A stretch of DNA of 64,000 bases. Source: Polynucleobacter sp. Adler-ghost. GTDB taxonomy: Bacteria > Pseudomonadota > Gammaproteobacteria > Burkholderiales > Burkholderiaceae. How positions within the stretch are numbered: position 1 is the stretch's first letter; each line of letters starts with the position of its first letter. The notes under the pieces were generated by a model that was not told the origin of the DNA, ran no database searches, and saw only the letters and a program-made list of their open reading frames with translations. A program made the translations under genes and the position numbers. The DNA is taken from assembly GCF_018688495.1 (NCBI RefSeq), contig NZ_CP061320.1, positions 778,586 through 842,585 of the forward strand, read 5' to 3'. Of this stretch, positions 30,966-41,156 are shown in pieces.

Positions 30966-32486
30966 TTATTTCGAAGTCGGCATCACAAATTCTGCGCCCT
31001 TGGCAATACTCTCAGGCCAGCGTTGCATCACACTCTTTTGCTTGGTGTAGAAGCGAACACCTTCTTTACCGTAGGCATGCATATCGCCAAAGAGGGATTT
31101 CTTCCAACCGCCAAAACCATGCCAAGCCATTGGCACGGGGATAGGTACGTTAATACCAACCATACCCACTTGTACGCGGCGAGCAAATTCACGGGCAATA
31201 TTACCGTCGCTTGTAAAGCAGGCCACACCATTACCAAACTCACAAGAGTTCACTAAATTGAGTGCTTCAGTGAAGTTCGCTACACGCATGCAAGATAGTA
31301 CTGGCCCGAAGATTTCTTCTAAATAGATCTTCATCTCGGAGGTCACGTTATCAAACAGTGTGCCACCGATAAAGAAGCCATTCTCATGCCCTGGCACCTT
31401 CAAACCACGACCGTCTACTAATAGCTTTGCACCAGAAGCAACGCCGCTATCAATGTAGCCAGTGATGCGCTCTAGGGCAGCTTTAGTAACAATAGGGCCC
31501 ATTTCAGCATCGAGCTCCATGCCGTTCTTCACCTTCAGAGTCTTAGTGCGCTCGATAAGTTTTGGCATGATTTTCTCAGCAACATCACCGACCAAAACCG
31601 CTACTGAAATTGCCATGCAGCGCTCACCAGCAGAGCCATAGGCCGCACCAATCAAAGCATCAATCGTCTTGTCGATATCAGCATCAGGCATCACTACCAT
31701 GTGATTCTTAGCGCCCCCTAGGGCCTGAGAGCGCTTTCCAAAGTGCGCGCAACGCTCATAGATATAGTTGGCGATGGGAGTAGAACCTACAAAGCTTACT
31801 GCTTTGACGTCGGGATTTTCAATCAAGGCATCTACAGCTTCTTTATCGCCTTGCACCACGTTAAACACGCCATCAGGCAAGCCCGCTTCTTTTAATAGCT
31901 TTGCCATAAACAAGGATGCGGATGGATCAGTGGGGCTAGGCTTAAGAATGAAGGTGTTGCCGCAGGCAATCGCCACTGGGAACATCCACATTGGCACCAT
32001 GACAGGGAAGTTAAATGGCGTCACGCCAGCAACTACACCTAAAGGCTGGCGCATTACCCAGTTATCAATATCGGTCGACACTTGCTCGGTGTAATCACCC
32101 TTGAGCAGCTCCGGAATGCCGGTGGCGAACTCCACAATTTCAATACCGCGAGTAACTTCACCCTGGGCATCAGTAAACACTTTGCCGTGTTCAGCAGTAA
32201 TCATAGCGGCCAACTCATCACGGTTTGCGTTGAGTAGTTCAAGATACTTAAACATAATGCGCGCACGGCGCAATGGGGAGGTTTGGCTCCAAGTCTGGAA
32301 TGCTGTCTGAGCATTTGCTACAACATCATCAACCTCTTTGCGGCTAGCTAGGGCTACGCGTCTTGCAACAGCGCCTGTAGAGGGATTAAATACATCGGCG
32401 AAACGACCATCTTTTGGGTTAACGACTTTACCGCCAACGAAATGGCCAATATCTTCTTTTGATGTAAAAGCTTGGGGTGCGCTCAT
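30966..32486 (-). CDS. mmsA: CoA-acylating methylmalonate-semialdehyde dehydrogenase
   Basis: MmsA oxidises methylmalonate semialdehyde to propionyl-CoA (or malonate semialdehyde to acetyl-CoA) with NAD+ and CoA, in valine and inositol breakdown. The 506-residue aldehyde dehydrogenase shows the MmsA-type active site [11 protein letters not shown] with the catalytic Cys, the segment [17 protein letters not shown] and the [14 protein letters not shown] region. It stands alone on the minus strand, divergent from the flavin oxidoreductase. No other mms genes adjoin. Confidence 0.93.
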   Translation of the reverse strand: MSAPQAFTSKEDIGHFVGGKVVNPKDGRFADVFNPSTGAVARRVALASRKEVDDVVANAQTAFQTWSQTSPLRRARIMFKYLELLNANRDELAAMITAEHGKVFTDAQGEVTRGIEIVEFATGIPELLKGDYTEQVSTDIDNWVMRQPLGVVAGVTPFNFPVMVPMWMFPVAIACGNTFILKPSPTDPSASLFMAKLLKEAGLPDGVFNVVQGDKEAVDALIENPDVKAVSFVGSTPIANYIYERCAHFGKRSQALGGAKNHMVVMPDADIDKTIDALIGAAYGSAGERCMAISVAVLVGDVAEKIMPKLIERTKTLKVKNGMELDAEMGPIVTKAALERITGYIDSGVASGAKLLVDGRGLKVPGHENGFFIGGTLFDNVTSEMKIYLEEIFGPVLSCMRVANFTEALNLVNSCEFGNGVACFTSDGNIAREFARRVQVGMVGINVPIPVPMAWHGFGGWKKSLFGDMHAYGKEGVRFYTKQKSVMQRWPESIAKGAEFVMPTSK

Positions 32487-32637
32487 AGTGATTTACTTAA
32501 TATTCTATTGTCTGGTTTTGGGTTCAATAAAGATGCTTGGGCTAGATTCCGCACAACTTTGTGGTCTCGTTTATTCTACTGAATCTATTTTATCGCTTTA
32601 GCTAGTTTTACGCTTTTTCAGCCCTAAAGGTAAGCAA

Positions 32638-33759
32638 ATGAGTCTTTTATTCTCCAGTTATGTTCTAAGCTCCCCTAAAGGGCCTCTAACCCTATCAAAC
32701 CGAGTTGTTGTGGCCCCAATGTGCCAATACTCTGCAGTCAATGGAGAGGCTCAGGATTGGCATTTAATGCACTGGGGTAATCTCCTGAATAGTGGCGCAG
32801 GACTCTTCATTATTGAAGCCACTGGGGTGACTCCTGAGGGACGTATCACCCCTGTATGCCTGGGTCTGTGGGATGACCGCACAGAAGCGGCCCTGAAAGA
32901 CAAGCTCACGAGAGCCCGGAGTTTAGCTCCAGCCACCCCTGTATTCATTCAGTTGGCACATGCTGGTCGCAAAGCCTCAAGTGCAAGCCCTTGGGCTGGC
33001 GGTCAATTGCTCTCCAAGGAGCAGGGCGGCTGGGACATGGTTGCACCATCAGCTATTCCACAGCTAAAAGATGAGCGCTTGCCACACGAACTCTCAAAAA
33101 CAGAGTTATCTGAGCTCATTGCCGCATTTGTTATTGCGGCGCAGCGGGCTGAGCGGATTGGGATTGATGGTATTGAGTTGCACGGTGCCCACGGCTATCT
33201 CTTGCACCAATTTTTATCGCCAATCGCCAATCAACGCACGGATGAATATGGCGGCTCTTATGAAAATCGCATCCGCTTTCCATTGGAGTTATTTGCGGCG
33301 GTACGAAAGGCCTATCAAGGAGTCTTGGGTATCCGCATTTCTGCAAGCGATTGGATTGAGGGTGGTTGGACACCCGAAGAAACGGCTAATTTTGCTGCTC
33401 GACTGAAGCCCTTGGGATGTAATTTTGTTCACATCTCTTCAGGGGGAATTTCTCCATTGCAAAAGATTGCGATTGGACCAAATTACCAAGTGCCATTTGC
33501 CAAGATTGTGAAAGACAAGTCCGGCATTCCAACGATGACAGTTGGCTTGATTACCGAGCCTACGCAAGCTGAAGATATTTTGCAAAAAGGGGATGCGGAT
33601 TTAATCGCTCTGGCACGGGCATTTTTATATAAACCCCGTTGGGCTTGGGAGGCTGCTGCGGCCTTGGGTGGCATCGTGCCTTCTAATGAGCGTTACTGGC
33701 GTTGCTTACCGCGTGAAGCCCAGGCCATTTTTGGTGATGTCAAAGTAGGGCAGCGATAA
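32638..33759 (+). CDS. NADH:flavin oxidoreductase, Old Yellow Enzyme family
   Basis: This is an FMN-dependent ene-reductase of the thermophilic-like OYE class (YqjM/XenA), which reduces activated C=C bonds using NAD(P)H. The 373-residue TIM barrel begins with NRVVVAPMCQYSA, where the Cys tunes the flavin in that class. It carries the substrate-binding HGAHGYLLHQFLSPIANQRT and the FMN-binding segment QLAHAGRKA. It is divergent from mmsA with 151 bp between starts and is followed by a binding protein gene. The physiological substrate is unknown. Confidence 0.92.
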   Translation: MSLLFSSYVLSSPKGPLTLSNRVVVAPMCQYSAVNGEAQDWHLMHWGNLLNSGAGLFIIEATGVTPEGRITPVCLGLWDDRTEAALKDKLTRARSLAPATPVFIQLAHAGRKASSASPWAGGQLLSKEQGGWDMVAPSAIPQLKDERLPHELSKTELSELIAAFVIAAQRAERIGIDGIELHGAHGYLLHQFLSPIANQRTDEYGGSYENRIRFPLELFAAVRKAYQGVLGIRISASDWIEGGWTPEETANFAARLKPLGCNFVHISSGGISPLQKIAIGPNYQVPFAKIVKDKSGIPTMTVGLITEPTQAEDILQKGDADLIALARAFLYKPRWAWEAAAALGGIVPSNERYWRCLPREAQAIFGDVKVGQR

Positions 33760-33802
33760 TTCTTAACTAAGCACAAATAAAACCCAGTTCCTGGAGATCA
33801 AT

Positions 33803-34780
33803 GTGAAATCAATCAAACTCATCTATCGTTTTTTAGCCGTCATTAGCATTGCATTAGGCTCTCACTTTGTTCAAGCCCAATCATTTCCGGATCGACCAGT
33901 TACCTTGGTAGTTCCGAACCCGCCTGGAGGCCTAGTAGACACCTCGGCGCGTTTATTGAGTGAGCCCTTAGCTCGGGTGATTGGTCAGCCTGTGATTGTG
34001 GATAACAAGCCAGGTGCTAGCGGAAATACTGCCTATCAATATGTTGCTAAGGCCAAGCCCGATGGATATACCTTGCTGATTTCGTATTCTGGATATCACG
34101 TTGGCAATCCTTCCTTGATGGATAAATTACCGTGGGATCCAATTAAAGATTTTTCTCCAGTTGGGCTCCTCACAGTTTCTACGAATGTGATTGCAGTGCA
34201 TCCTTCAGTGCCTGTGAATAACTTAAAAGAATTAATTGCTTATGCTAAGGCCAATCCTGGAAAGCTTAATTACGCCTCTCAGGGCAATGGTTCGGTATCT
34301 CATATTGGGACTGAAATCTTTAAGCAAAATACAGGTGTAGATATTGTTCATGTTCCTTACAAAGGTTCTGGCCCTGCAATCCAGGATGTATTAGCAGGTC
34401 AGGTGCAAGTATTTATTACGACACCACCTTCGGTGATGCAACACGTACAAAGTGGAAAGCTGAAAGGCTTGGCTGTGACTGGTAAAAGTCGTCACCCTGG
34501 CATGCCCAATGTGCCTACGACTGCCGAAGCAGGCTTGCCTACATTTCAATTGGAATCTTGGGTAGCTTTATATGCGCCAGCGGGCACGCCAGCACCAGTC
34601 ATTACTAAGCTGACCGAGTCTGTTAAGAAAAGTCTTGCTCTACCTGAAGTGAAAGAGCGTTCTGATGCGGCAGGTGTTGAGTTGCGTTATCTAACGCCTT
34701 CTCAGATGGATGCCTTGTTGAAAAAAGAATTGCCTTATTGGGATAAAGCAATCAAATCCGCCAATATCAAGCTTGATTAA
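33803..34780 (+). CDS. Tripartite tricarboxylate transporter substrate-binding protein (Bug family)
   Basis: A 325-residue periplasmic binding protein of the Bug family, with a Sec signal peptide ending near VQAQ. The fold is recognised from FPDRPVTLVVPNPPGGLVDT, DNKPGASGNTAYQYVAKAKPDGYTLL (in part) and VPYKGSGPAIQDVLAGQVQ. The start is GTG at 33803 with GGAG in the right place; the overlapping ATG at 33801 would meet TGA at once. No tctA or tctB membrane partner is nearby, so it is an orphan receptor. Bug proteins are numerous in Burkholderiales and bind carboxylates or other small acids. Confidence 0.93.
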   Translation: MKSIKLIYRFLAVISIALGSHFVQAQSFPDRPVTLVVPNPPGGLVDTSARLLSEPLARVIGQPVIVDNKPGASGNTAYQYVAKAKPDGYTLLISYSGYHVGNPSLMDKLPWDPIKDFSPVGLLTVSTNVIAVHPSVPVNNLKELIAYAKANPGKLNYASQGNGSVSHIGTEIFKQNTGVDIVHVPYKGSGPAIQDVLAGQVQVFITTPPSVMQHVQSGKLKGLAVTGKSRHPGMPNVPTTAEAGLPTFQLESWVALYAPAGTPAPVITKLTESVKKSLALPEVKERSDAAGVELRYLTPSQMDALLKKELPYWDKAIKSANIKLD

Positions 34781-34791
34781 GTGATCGACAA

Positions 34792-35451
34792 ATGAAGCAA
34801 CACTCTGTAAGAGAATCTTGGTTAGAAGATGCTGTAAGACATTTGGAGCCGGTATTCTCAAAGGCGGGATATGCCATACCTCCAGTGAGAGTATCTTGTG
34901 GCTTTCCAGCCTCTAGTAGCCCTAGAACAACCTTGGGTCAATGTTGGCCGCGCGAGCGCTCTGGTGGAGGAGTTAACGAGATCTTTATTTCGCCTAAGTT
35001 GGATGATCCTGTTCAGTTATTAGATACTTTGGTGCATGAGCTATGTCATGCCGTGGACGACTGCTTTAGTGGCCACGGAGAGGACTTCAAGGGCATTGCG
35101 CAGACTGTTGGTTTAGAAGGTCCCGCCAGAATGGCTCATGCGACTGAAGAGTTGATGGTGCGTCTCATGATGATTAGTCAAGAGCTTGGGCCATATCCAC
35201 ACCAGGCAATTGTTTTTCCACCCCCAAGGCCGAGTAATGCGAGTCGCAATAAAGCCAAGTGTAGCCAGTGTGGATATGAGGTCACGCTATTAAAAAAGTG
35301 GGCTACTTATGGCGCGCCTATTTGTCCGAAAGATAATATTCGAATGCAAGAAGCGCTTATCGAGACGATTGAAAATACGACCGAGCACGATACAGAATCT
35401 GTTACAGGGTCTAAGCCAAAGGCGGATGAAATACGCCGCGCTATCAGCTAA
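34792..35451 (+). CDS. SprT-like zinc metallopeptidase domain protein
   Basis: The 219-residue protein has a SprT-like core with the zinc site HELCH (an HExxH motif) near residue 83. A following His in FSGHGEDFKGIAQ is the probable third ligand. A C-terminal zinc ribbon is suggested by CSQCGYEVT and the later CPKDN. Related domains occur in Spartan DNA-protein crosslink proteases and in many mobile elements. A proteolytic or DNA repair role here is only a guess. It lies 12 bp after the Bug gene and converges on dnaQ. Confidence 0.82.
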   Translation: MKQHSVRESWLEDAVRHLEPVFSKAGYAIPPVRVSCGFPASSSPRTTLGQCWPRERSGGGVNEIFISPKLDDPVQLLDTLVHELCHAVDDCFSGHGEDFKGIAQTVGLEGPARMAHATEELMVRLMMISQELGPYPHQAIVFPPPRPSNASRNKAKCSQCGYEVTLLKKWATYGAPICPKDNIRMQEALIETIENTTEHDTESVTGSKPKADEIRRAIS

Positions 35452-35464
35452 TGAGCAATATTTA

Positions 35465-36175
35465 TTAGCCAGCAATAGTAGAGGGGCTCCAAACAGGATC
35501 CTTCTTGCTTGCCTTGGCAATGTCAGCCAAGATCTTTTCATGTAATTGGCAATCTTCTTCGCTTGCTGTCACCATTTTGAGTTTGGTAGGCAGGGCTTTG
35601 GTTTGTCCTGAGGCGTCAGTACCAACGGTGTAATCAATGAGGTCAATCGATAAGTCTTCTTGCCCACGCGTCATGGCTACATAGACTTCAGCCAATAATT
35701 GGGCATCCAATAAAGCGCCGTGCAAGGTTCGATGTTGATTGCTAATCGCAAAGCGTTCGCAGAGGGCGTCAAGCGAATTACGCTTGCCCGGGAACATTTG
35801 GCGGGCATCGAGTAGGGTATCGGTAATTTTGGAGGCAAGGCCCCTAAAAGCTGGGCGCTTTAGGAGTGCAAATTCGTTATCAAGAAAGCCTAAGTCAAAC
35901 GCTGCATTATGAATAACTACTTCAGCCCCATCAACAAATTCAATTAACTCTTCCACGATATTGGAGAATACGGGTTTGTCGGATAGGAACTCACGAGAGA
36001 GTCCATGCACTGCAAAGGCACCAGCATCGATATCACGTTCAGGATTAATGTAGTAATGAAAGGTGCGATCGGTTAGGCGACGACCTACCATCTCAACGCA
36101 ACCAATTTCAATAATACGATCGCCTGTAGCGGGATTAAGACCGGTGGTTTCAGTATCGAGAATAACTTGACGCAT
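35465..36175 (-). CDS. dnaQ: DNA polymerase III epsilon subunit (3'-5' exonuclease)
   Basis: DnaQ is the proofreading exonuclease of the replicative polymerase. The 236 residues have the three exonuclease motifs: ExoI DTETTGLNP near the N-terminus, ExoII in HNAAFDLGFL, and ExoIII in HRTLHGALLDAQL (the HxAxxD form). The C-terminal tail should hold the contact to the polymerase alpha subunit. Its start lies directly against the stop codon of the RND pump gene upstream, so it probably depends on read-through or translational coupling. Confidence 0.96.
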   Translation of the reverse strand: MRQVILDTETTGLNPATGDRIIEIGCVEMVGRRLTDRTFHYYINPERDIDAGAFAVHGLSREFLSDKPVFSNIVEELIEFVDGAEVVIHNAAFDLGFLDNEFALLKRPAFRGLASKITDTLLDARQMFPGKRNSLDALCERFAISNQHRTLHGALLDAQLLAEVYVAMTRGQEDLSIDLIDYTVGTDASGQTKALPTKLKMVTASEEDCQLHEKILADIAKASKKDPVWSPSTIAG

Positions 36176-39100
36176 TTAGGTGCCTTCTAAAACAGATGGA
36201 GGTATTTCAAGGGGTCCGTTACCCGAGTACTTATCTAGATACAAATAGATCACGGGGGTAATAATGAGTGTTACAAATTGCGAGAAGATCAAACCACCGG
36301 CCACACTGATACCTAAGGGTTGACGCAACTCCGCGCCTGCGCCTAAACCTAATGCAATTGGTAGGGCACCCATCAGAGCGGCAATCGTTGTCATCATGAT
36401 TGGTCTAAAACGCAAGATGCAAGCCTCACGAATAGCCATCTCTGGCGACATGCCCTGGTTGCGCTGAGCATCCAAGGCAAAGTCAATCATTAGGATCGCA
36501 TTTTTCTTCACAATACCAATGAGCAGCAAGATGCCGATCGAAGCAACAACGGTTAGCTCAAATCCGAAGATGCGCAAGGACAAAATTGCACCAATCGCTG
36601 CGGAGGGCAGGCCAGCCAAAATGGTGAGAGGGTGGATATAGCTCTCGTACAGAACGCCAAGCAGGATATAAATAACCCCCAGTGCAGCCAATAGCAAAAT
36701 GACCTGACCAGATTGATTATCTTTAAATACGGCTGCATCACCACCATAGCTCGTGATGATGGAAGGTGGTAAATCAACTGCCTTAACAAAGCCATCGATT
36801 GCCTTTGTTGCATTCCCTAAGAAAACATCTGGAGCGAGGTTAAAAGAAATCGTTACCGCTGGAATTTGACCCTGATGATTTACTGCAGTGGGTCCCACAG
36901 TTCTGACAAAGCTCGCCAGACTGGATAGCGGAATCAATCTATCTGTCGCTCTACCCCGAACGAAGACCTTATTCAAGTCTGTTTCAAATTGACGATCATC
37001 CTGCGCTGTTTCCAAAATCACATAATAGGTATTGACAGGGGTATAGATGGTGGATACCTGCCTTTCACCAAAGGAAGAGTAGAGGGCAGTACGGATATCG
37101 GCAATGGACACTCCCGCACTGGCAGCTTTTTCCCGATCAATTTCAATTTTGACATTCAAACCTTTTAATTGCGAGTCACTAGTGACATCCTTAAAAATTG
37201 GATCAGCGCGCATTTTTTGCAACAATTTCTCAGCCCATTCATTGACACCTTCAAAGCCAACGCTTTGCAGGGTAAATTGATAGCGGCTTTTACTGCTTCG
37301 ACCACCTAGTTGTAAATTTTGTACCGGGCTCATGTAGACCTGAATACCAGGAATTTCTTTGAACTTGGATCTAAGCCCCTCCATCACCTTGCTCATTTTT
37401 TGGCGCTCATTCTTGGGCTTGAGAATGATGAAGAATCTTCCGGTATTACGGCCAGAACTTTGGCCACCGCCAAGAATAGAGATTGAGGTTGCCACATTAG
37501 GGTCGCTATCAACCACTTTCGCAGCCTGATCTTGTAAAGCCATCATCGCTCTAAAGGAGGTGTCTTCAGAGGCCTCCACGGTCACGCGTAATTGACCAAT
37601 ATCTTCTTCCGGAAAGAATCCTTTTGGACTATAAACAAAGAGGGCAATAGTAATGACAAAGCTGGCTAACGCCCCGTATAACACTCTCTTTCTATTCGCT
37701 AAGGCTAAATCTAAATAGTGGACATACTTTTTTAAAGTCCACTCATATGCGCGATCGAACTGCTTTGTGATTTCATATTCTTTGGGGTGCTCACCAGGTT
37801 TTGGCAAAAAGCGGCTGCATAACATTGGCACTACTGTTAATGAGACAACAGCCGAAACTAGAATTGATAGCGTTACCACAACGGCAAATTCTCTAAAGAG
37901 AAGGCCAATTGGACCAGCCATAAAAAATAGTGGAATAAATACTGCCACCAGAGATATGGAGATTGAGATGATCGTAAAGCCAACCTCTTTACTGCCTTTT
38001 AAAGCAGCCTTTAATGGATCCATGCCTTCTTCAACATACCGCATGATGTTTTCTAGCACTACGATTGCATCATCTACCACCAAGCCAACAGCAAGAGTGA
38101 TACCCAGCAATGAAATGTTATTGAGGCTATAGCCCAAAAAGTAGAAAACAAAGAATGCACCGATCAGGGAAATCGGTAAGCTAATGGATGGAATGATAGT
38201 TGCAGAAACATGCTTTAGAAATAGGAAGATTACTAAGACAACGAGTGCGATAGTGAGAAGCAGTGTGAGATTGACATCATGAATCGACTCAATAATTGAA
38301 AGCGATCGGTCATTAATCAGTGTTAACTGAATAGATTCCGGCATTTGCGCTTTGAGAGAAGGCAATAGTTTTTTAATGGAGTCAACAACTTCAACCGTAT
38401 TGGCATTTGGTTGGCGTAGTACGGCAATCGCTATTGAGCGCTCACCTTTTGCCGAGGCAAAGGTCTTTACATCCTCAAAGCTCTCTTGTACGTCAGCAAC
38501 ATCTTTGAGATAAATTGGATATCCATTACGCTGGGCAACGATCAGGTTGCCAAATTCTTGAGCTGACACTAGTTGTGGGTTGGCATAGATGGTGATGAGC
38601 TGGCGGGGTCCATCAAGGGTTCCAACCGGGCTATTGGTATTGGCTTTGTTGACTGCAGCTGCCACCTCATCCATGGTGATATTGCGATTACCCAAAGCAT
38701 CTGGCCTCACGCTTACTCTCACTGCATAACGCTTTGCTCCATATACTATTACTTGTGAAACCCCAGAAATAGTGGATAAGTTTGGGGACATCAGGTTCTC
38801 TGCATAAGCGTTCATTTCAGAGAGGCTGATTGATGGGGAGCTCATGCGCACAATTAATACGGGTGTATCGGCAGGATTAATCTTTCGATAAGAAGGAGGT
38901 ACCGTCATTTCAATTGGCAAACGGCGCTGGGCCCGTAAGAGAGCTGCTTGAACATCTACGGCTGCTTTATCAATGTCACGATCACTTGTAAATTCAAGGG
39001 TGACACTCGTTGAGCCAAGTGAGTTAGTGGAGCTGATGACTTTGATGCCATCAATTGTTGAAAATTCTTTTTCGAGTGGCAGCGCAACAGCCGAGGCCAT

Positions 39101-39274
39101 AATTTCAGGTGATGCGCCAGGTAAGCTGGCCGATACAGAAATAACTGGCGTATTGAAACTAGGAAGAGCGGCTACTGGAATCTTAAAATAGGCAACACCC
39201 CCAGCAATGACAGTTGCAATAGACAGCAATACTGTCATTACGGGACGTCTAATGCATAACTCAGAAAGCGTCAT
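36176..39274 (-). CDS. RND multidrug efflux permease (AcrB/MdtB-type)
   Basis: This 1032-residue inner-membrane pump belongs to the HAE1 group of RND transporters, which export drugs or hydrophobic compounds with proton antiport. Twelve membrane helices are expected. The N-terminal MTLSELCIRRPVMTVLLSIA is typical. The proton-relay Asp pair sits in GITLAVGLVVDDAIVVLENI near residue 407. The Asp pair argues against a heavy metal (CusA-type) pump. It overlaps the adaptor gene by four bases. No outer membrane TolC-type gene is in the window. Confidence 0.93.
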   Translation of the reverse strand: MTLSELCIRRPVMTVLLSIATVIAGGVAYFKIPVAALPSFNTPVISVSASLPGASPEIMASAVALPLEKEFSTIDGIKVISSTNSLGSTSVTLEFTSDRDIDKAAVDVQAALLRAQRRLPIEMTVPPSYRKINPADTPVLIVRMSSPSISLSEMNAYAENLMSPNLSTISGVSQVIVYGAKRYAVRVSVRPDALGNRNITMDEVAAAVNKANTNSPVGTLDGPRQLITIYANPQLVSAQEFGNLIVAQRNGYPIYLKDVADVQESFEDVKTFASAKGERSIAIAVLRQPNANTVEVVDSIKKLLPSLKAQMPESIQLTLINDRSLSIIESIHDVNLTLLLTIALVVLVIFLFLKHVSATIIPSISLPISLIGAFFVFYFLGYSLNNISLLGITLAVGLVVDDAIVVLENIMRYVEEGMDPLKAALKGSKEVGFTIISISISLVAVFIPLFFMAGPIGLLFREFAVVVTLSILVSAVVSLTVVPMLCSRFLPKPGEHPKEYEITKQFDRAYEWTLKKYVHYLDLALANRKRVLYGALASFVITIALFVYSPKGFFPEEDIGQLRVTVEASEDTSFRAMMALQDQAAKVVDSDPNVATSISILGGGQSSGRNTGRFFIILKPKNERQKMSKVMEGLRSKFKEIPGIQVYMSPVQNLQLGGRSSKSRYQFTLQSVGFEGVNEWAEKLLQKMRADPIFKDVTSDSQLKGLNVKIEIDREKAASAGVSIADIRTALYSSFGERQVSTIYTPVNTYYVILETAQDDRQFETDLNKVFVRGRATDRLIPLSSLASFVRTVGPTAVNHQGQIPAVTISFNLAPDVFLGNATKAIDGFVKAVDLPPSIITSYGGDAAVFKDNQSGQVILLLAALGVIYILLGVLYESYIHPLTILAGLPSAAIGAILSLRIFGFELTVVASIGILLLIGIVKKNAILMIDFALDAQRNQGMSPEMAIREACILRFRPIMMTTIAALMGALPIALGLGAGAELRQPLGISVAGGLIFSQFVTLIITPVIYLYLDKYSGNGPLEIPPSVLEGT

Positions 39275-40581
39275 TTTGGTTCAGCGGCAGTAGATTTATC
39301 GGCGGGGGGCTTCTCTGATTTAGCAGCTTTTGCCTCACGCACTTTGCTACCGGTGCGTAAATTCTGCTTACCCTCAACCACAATGCGATCGCCAGAATTA
39401 ATTCCAGTAATGACTGAGGTGCCCAGGTACTCATAGGGTACTTTCACCGGCTTTGCGGTGACTTTATCGTCTTTATCAACTACATATACTAGACGCCCAG
39501 CAGGGCCGATGACAATGGCTTGAGTGGGAACGGCAATCACGTCTTTTAAGGTGTTGGCATTGAGCGAAACGCGTGCAAATTGCCCAGGCAGTATTTCCAA
39601 TTTATCGTTCGGAATTTGTGCTTTAACTCGAACTGCCGCAATTAACGGGTCAACTTGGTTATCGATCACCAGAACATGACCTTCATAAGTATTTTTTCCA
39701 GTATCACCAATAGTCACTTTTACCTTTAAAGGCGCATCATCTTTTTTATTTTCCAGGATGATGGGAATATCCTTTTCTGGAATTACAAACTGAACATTAA
39801 TTGGGTTAAGTTGCGTGATTGTGACCATCGAACCTACGCTCGAGGTAGCAGTTGAGTTTGTTGAAGTTGTTACGACATTACTTGCTTGCACTAGAGAGCC
39901 GGGGAAGACGTTGATGATGCCTGCTCTTCCGTTAATCGGTGAGCGAATTGAGTCAAAAGAGAGTTGAACTTCAGCAGACCGAGCAGCCGCCTGAGCCGAC
40001 TTTGCATTGGCGAGGGAGGTTTCTAATCCTGCCTTAGAGATAAAGTTTTTCTCTACCAGTTCCTTGGCGCGTAAATATTGTTTTTGCGCGTCATCTGCCA
40101 AGGCTTTTAACTTCTCATAGTTAGCGCGGTCGTTGCGATCATCTAGGGTAAAGAGGAGTTCACCTTCTTTGACTTCTTGCCCATCCTTTACGTGGATGGT
40201 CTTAACTGTATTAGTAATCATTGGGCGAATATCAACGATGCTATTGGAGATAATCGTGCCAGTGGCTTCAATAATGAGAGGGACATCCTTCTTTTCAGCT
40301 ACAACGCTGGTAATGGTTTGAGGTCCACCGCCGCCTTTAGTAGGAGCTGGGAAAAAATAGTCATAGGTTTTAGAACCGGCATACAAAATGACCAGCACAA
40401 TCAAAATACGCCACTTGTATTTCAGAGTAAATGCTTTGACTGTGGGGTAGTCAATTTTTTTGAGCTTACTCAGGTGCGGGGAAGTTTTTTTCCAAAGAGC
40501 GCACAGACGGGTCATGACCCAGTTTTTTAGCTTGAGAAGCTTGGCAACTGCCTTATCGAGTGTGGATTCAATTTTTGACAC
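39271..40581 (-). CDS. RND efflux periplasmic adaptor subunit
   Basis: A 436-residue membrane fusion protein that links the RND pump to an outer membrane channel. It has an unusual N-terminus: about 55 mostly basic residues precede a membrane anchor (WRILIVLVILYAGSKTYDYF), instead of a lipoprotein signal. Then come a barrel-sandwich hybrid (VKTIHVKDGQEVKEGELLFTL for the lipoyl half, motif VKDGQEVKEGE), a coiled-coil hairpin (residues about 160-200), and the beta-barrel and membrane-proximal domains. The C-terminus is a Lys/Ala-rich tail. It overlaps the pump gene start. Confidence 0.92.
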   Translation of the reverse strand: MSKIESTLDKAVAKLLKLKNWVMTRLCALWKKTSPHLSKLKKIDYPTVKAFTLKYKWRILIVLVILYAGSKTYDYFFPAPTKGGGGPQTITSVVAEKKDVPLIIEATGTIISNSIVDIRPMITNTVKTIHVKDGQEVKEGELLFTLDDRNDRANYEKLKALADDAQKQYLRAKELVEKNFISKAGLETSLANAKSAQAAARSAEVQLSFDSIRSPINGRAGIINVFPGSLVQASNVVTTSTNSTATSSVGSMVTITQLNPINVQFVIPEKDIPIILENKKDDAPLKVKVTIGDTGKNTYEGHVLVIDNQVDPLIAAVRVKAQIPNDKLEILPGQFARVSLNANTLKDVIAVPTQAIVIGPAGRLVYVVDKDDKVTAKPVKVPYEYLGTSVITGINSGDRIVVEGKQNLRTGSKVREAKAAKSEKPPADKSTAAEPK

Positions 40582-40696
40582 GGTCTCAGCTTTTTCTTGG
40601 TTTTATATGGGTTAGGCGGTCAATTCTTGATCGACTCTGAATTCATTCATTTTCTCATAAGACCGTAAGAATCGGGCTGCAGGGCATTGATCCAAA

Positions 40697-41152
40697 TTAA
40701 GGGAGAAATTCTTCTACACCCTTGTTTGCCAAGAGGTCTGCCAGCTCATTCCCAGGGTGGCCGTTATGGCCACGAACCCAATGCCAGGTGATCTGATGGT
40801 CGGGAATGAGGGTATCTAATTCTTGCCATAAATCAGCATTTTTAACGGGATCTTTGCTGGCGGTCTTCCAACCCCTCTTTTTCCAACCCTCCAGCCACTC
40901 AGTGACACCCTTTTGTACGTACTGAGAGTCGGTCCAAAGTTCTACCGAGCTAGTTTGCTTCAGGGCTCGCAGCGCATGAATGACGGCGCTAATTTCCATC
41001 CGATTGTTAGTGGTATGTTCGGCACCACCATGAAGGTGCTTCTCATGGCCGCCAGAGCGCAGGACAGCACCCCAACCGCCGGGGCCGGGATTGCCTTTGC
41101 AGGCACCATCGGTATAAATGACAATATGAGGAAGGGGTTTGGTGTGAGGCAT
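40697..41152 (-). CDS. rnhA: Ribonuclease HI
   Basis: RNase HI cuts the RNA strand of RNA-DNA hybrids. All four catalytic acids are visible in the 151 residues: Asp in [17 protein letters not shown], Glu in [13 protein letters not shown], Asp in [12 protein letters not shown] and the final Asp in [10 protein letters not shown], with the assisting His in [11 protein letters not shown]. It starts 4 bp after the methyltransferase gene stop, so the two are probably co-transcribed. In many betaproteobacteria dnaQ would come next; here an RND pair intervenes. Confidence 0.97.
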   Translation of the reverse strand: MPHTKPLPHIVIYTDGACKGNPGPGGWGAVLRSGGHEKHLHGGAEHTTNNRMEISAVIHALRALKQTSSVELWTDSQYVQKGVTEWLEGWKKRGWKTASKDPVKNADLWQELDTLIPDHQITWHWVRGHNGHPGNELADLLANKGVEEFLP

Positions 41153-41156
41153 GCCG

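Noticed and set aside
34792..35451. Mobile element origin for the SprT-like gene
   Set aside because: SprT-like domains occur on phages and plasmids, but no integrase, repeats or att-like sites flank this gene and codon use looks like its neighbours.
35447..35469. GCTAAT/ATTAGC inverted repeat at the convergent SprT-dnaQ stops
   Set aside because: Six weak base pairs with an 11-base loop and no T-tract; too poor to call a terminator.
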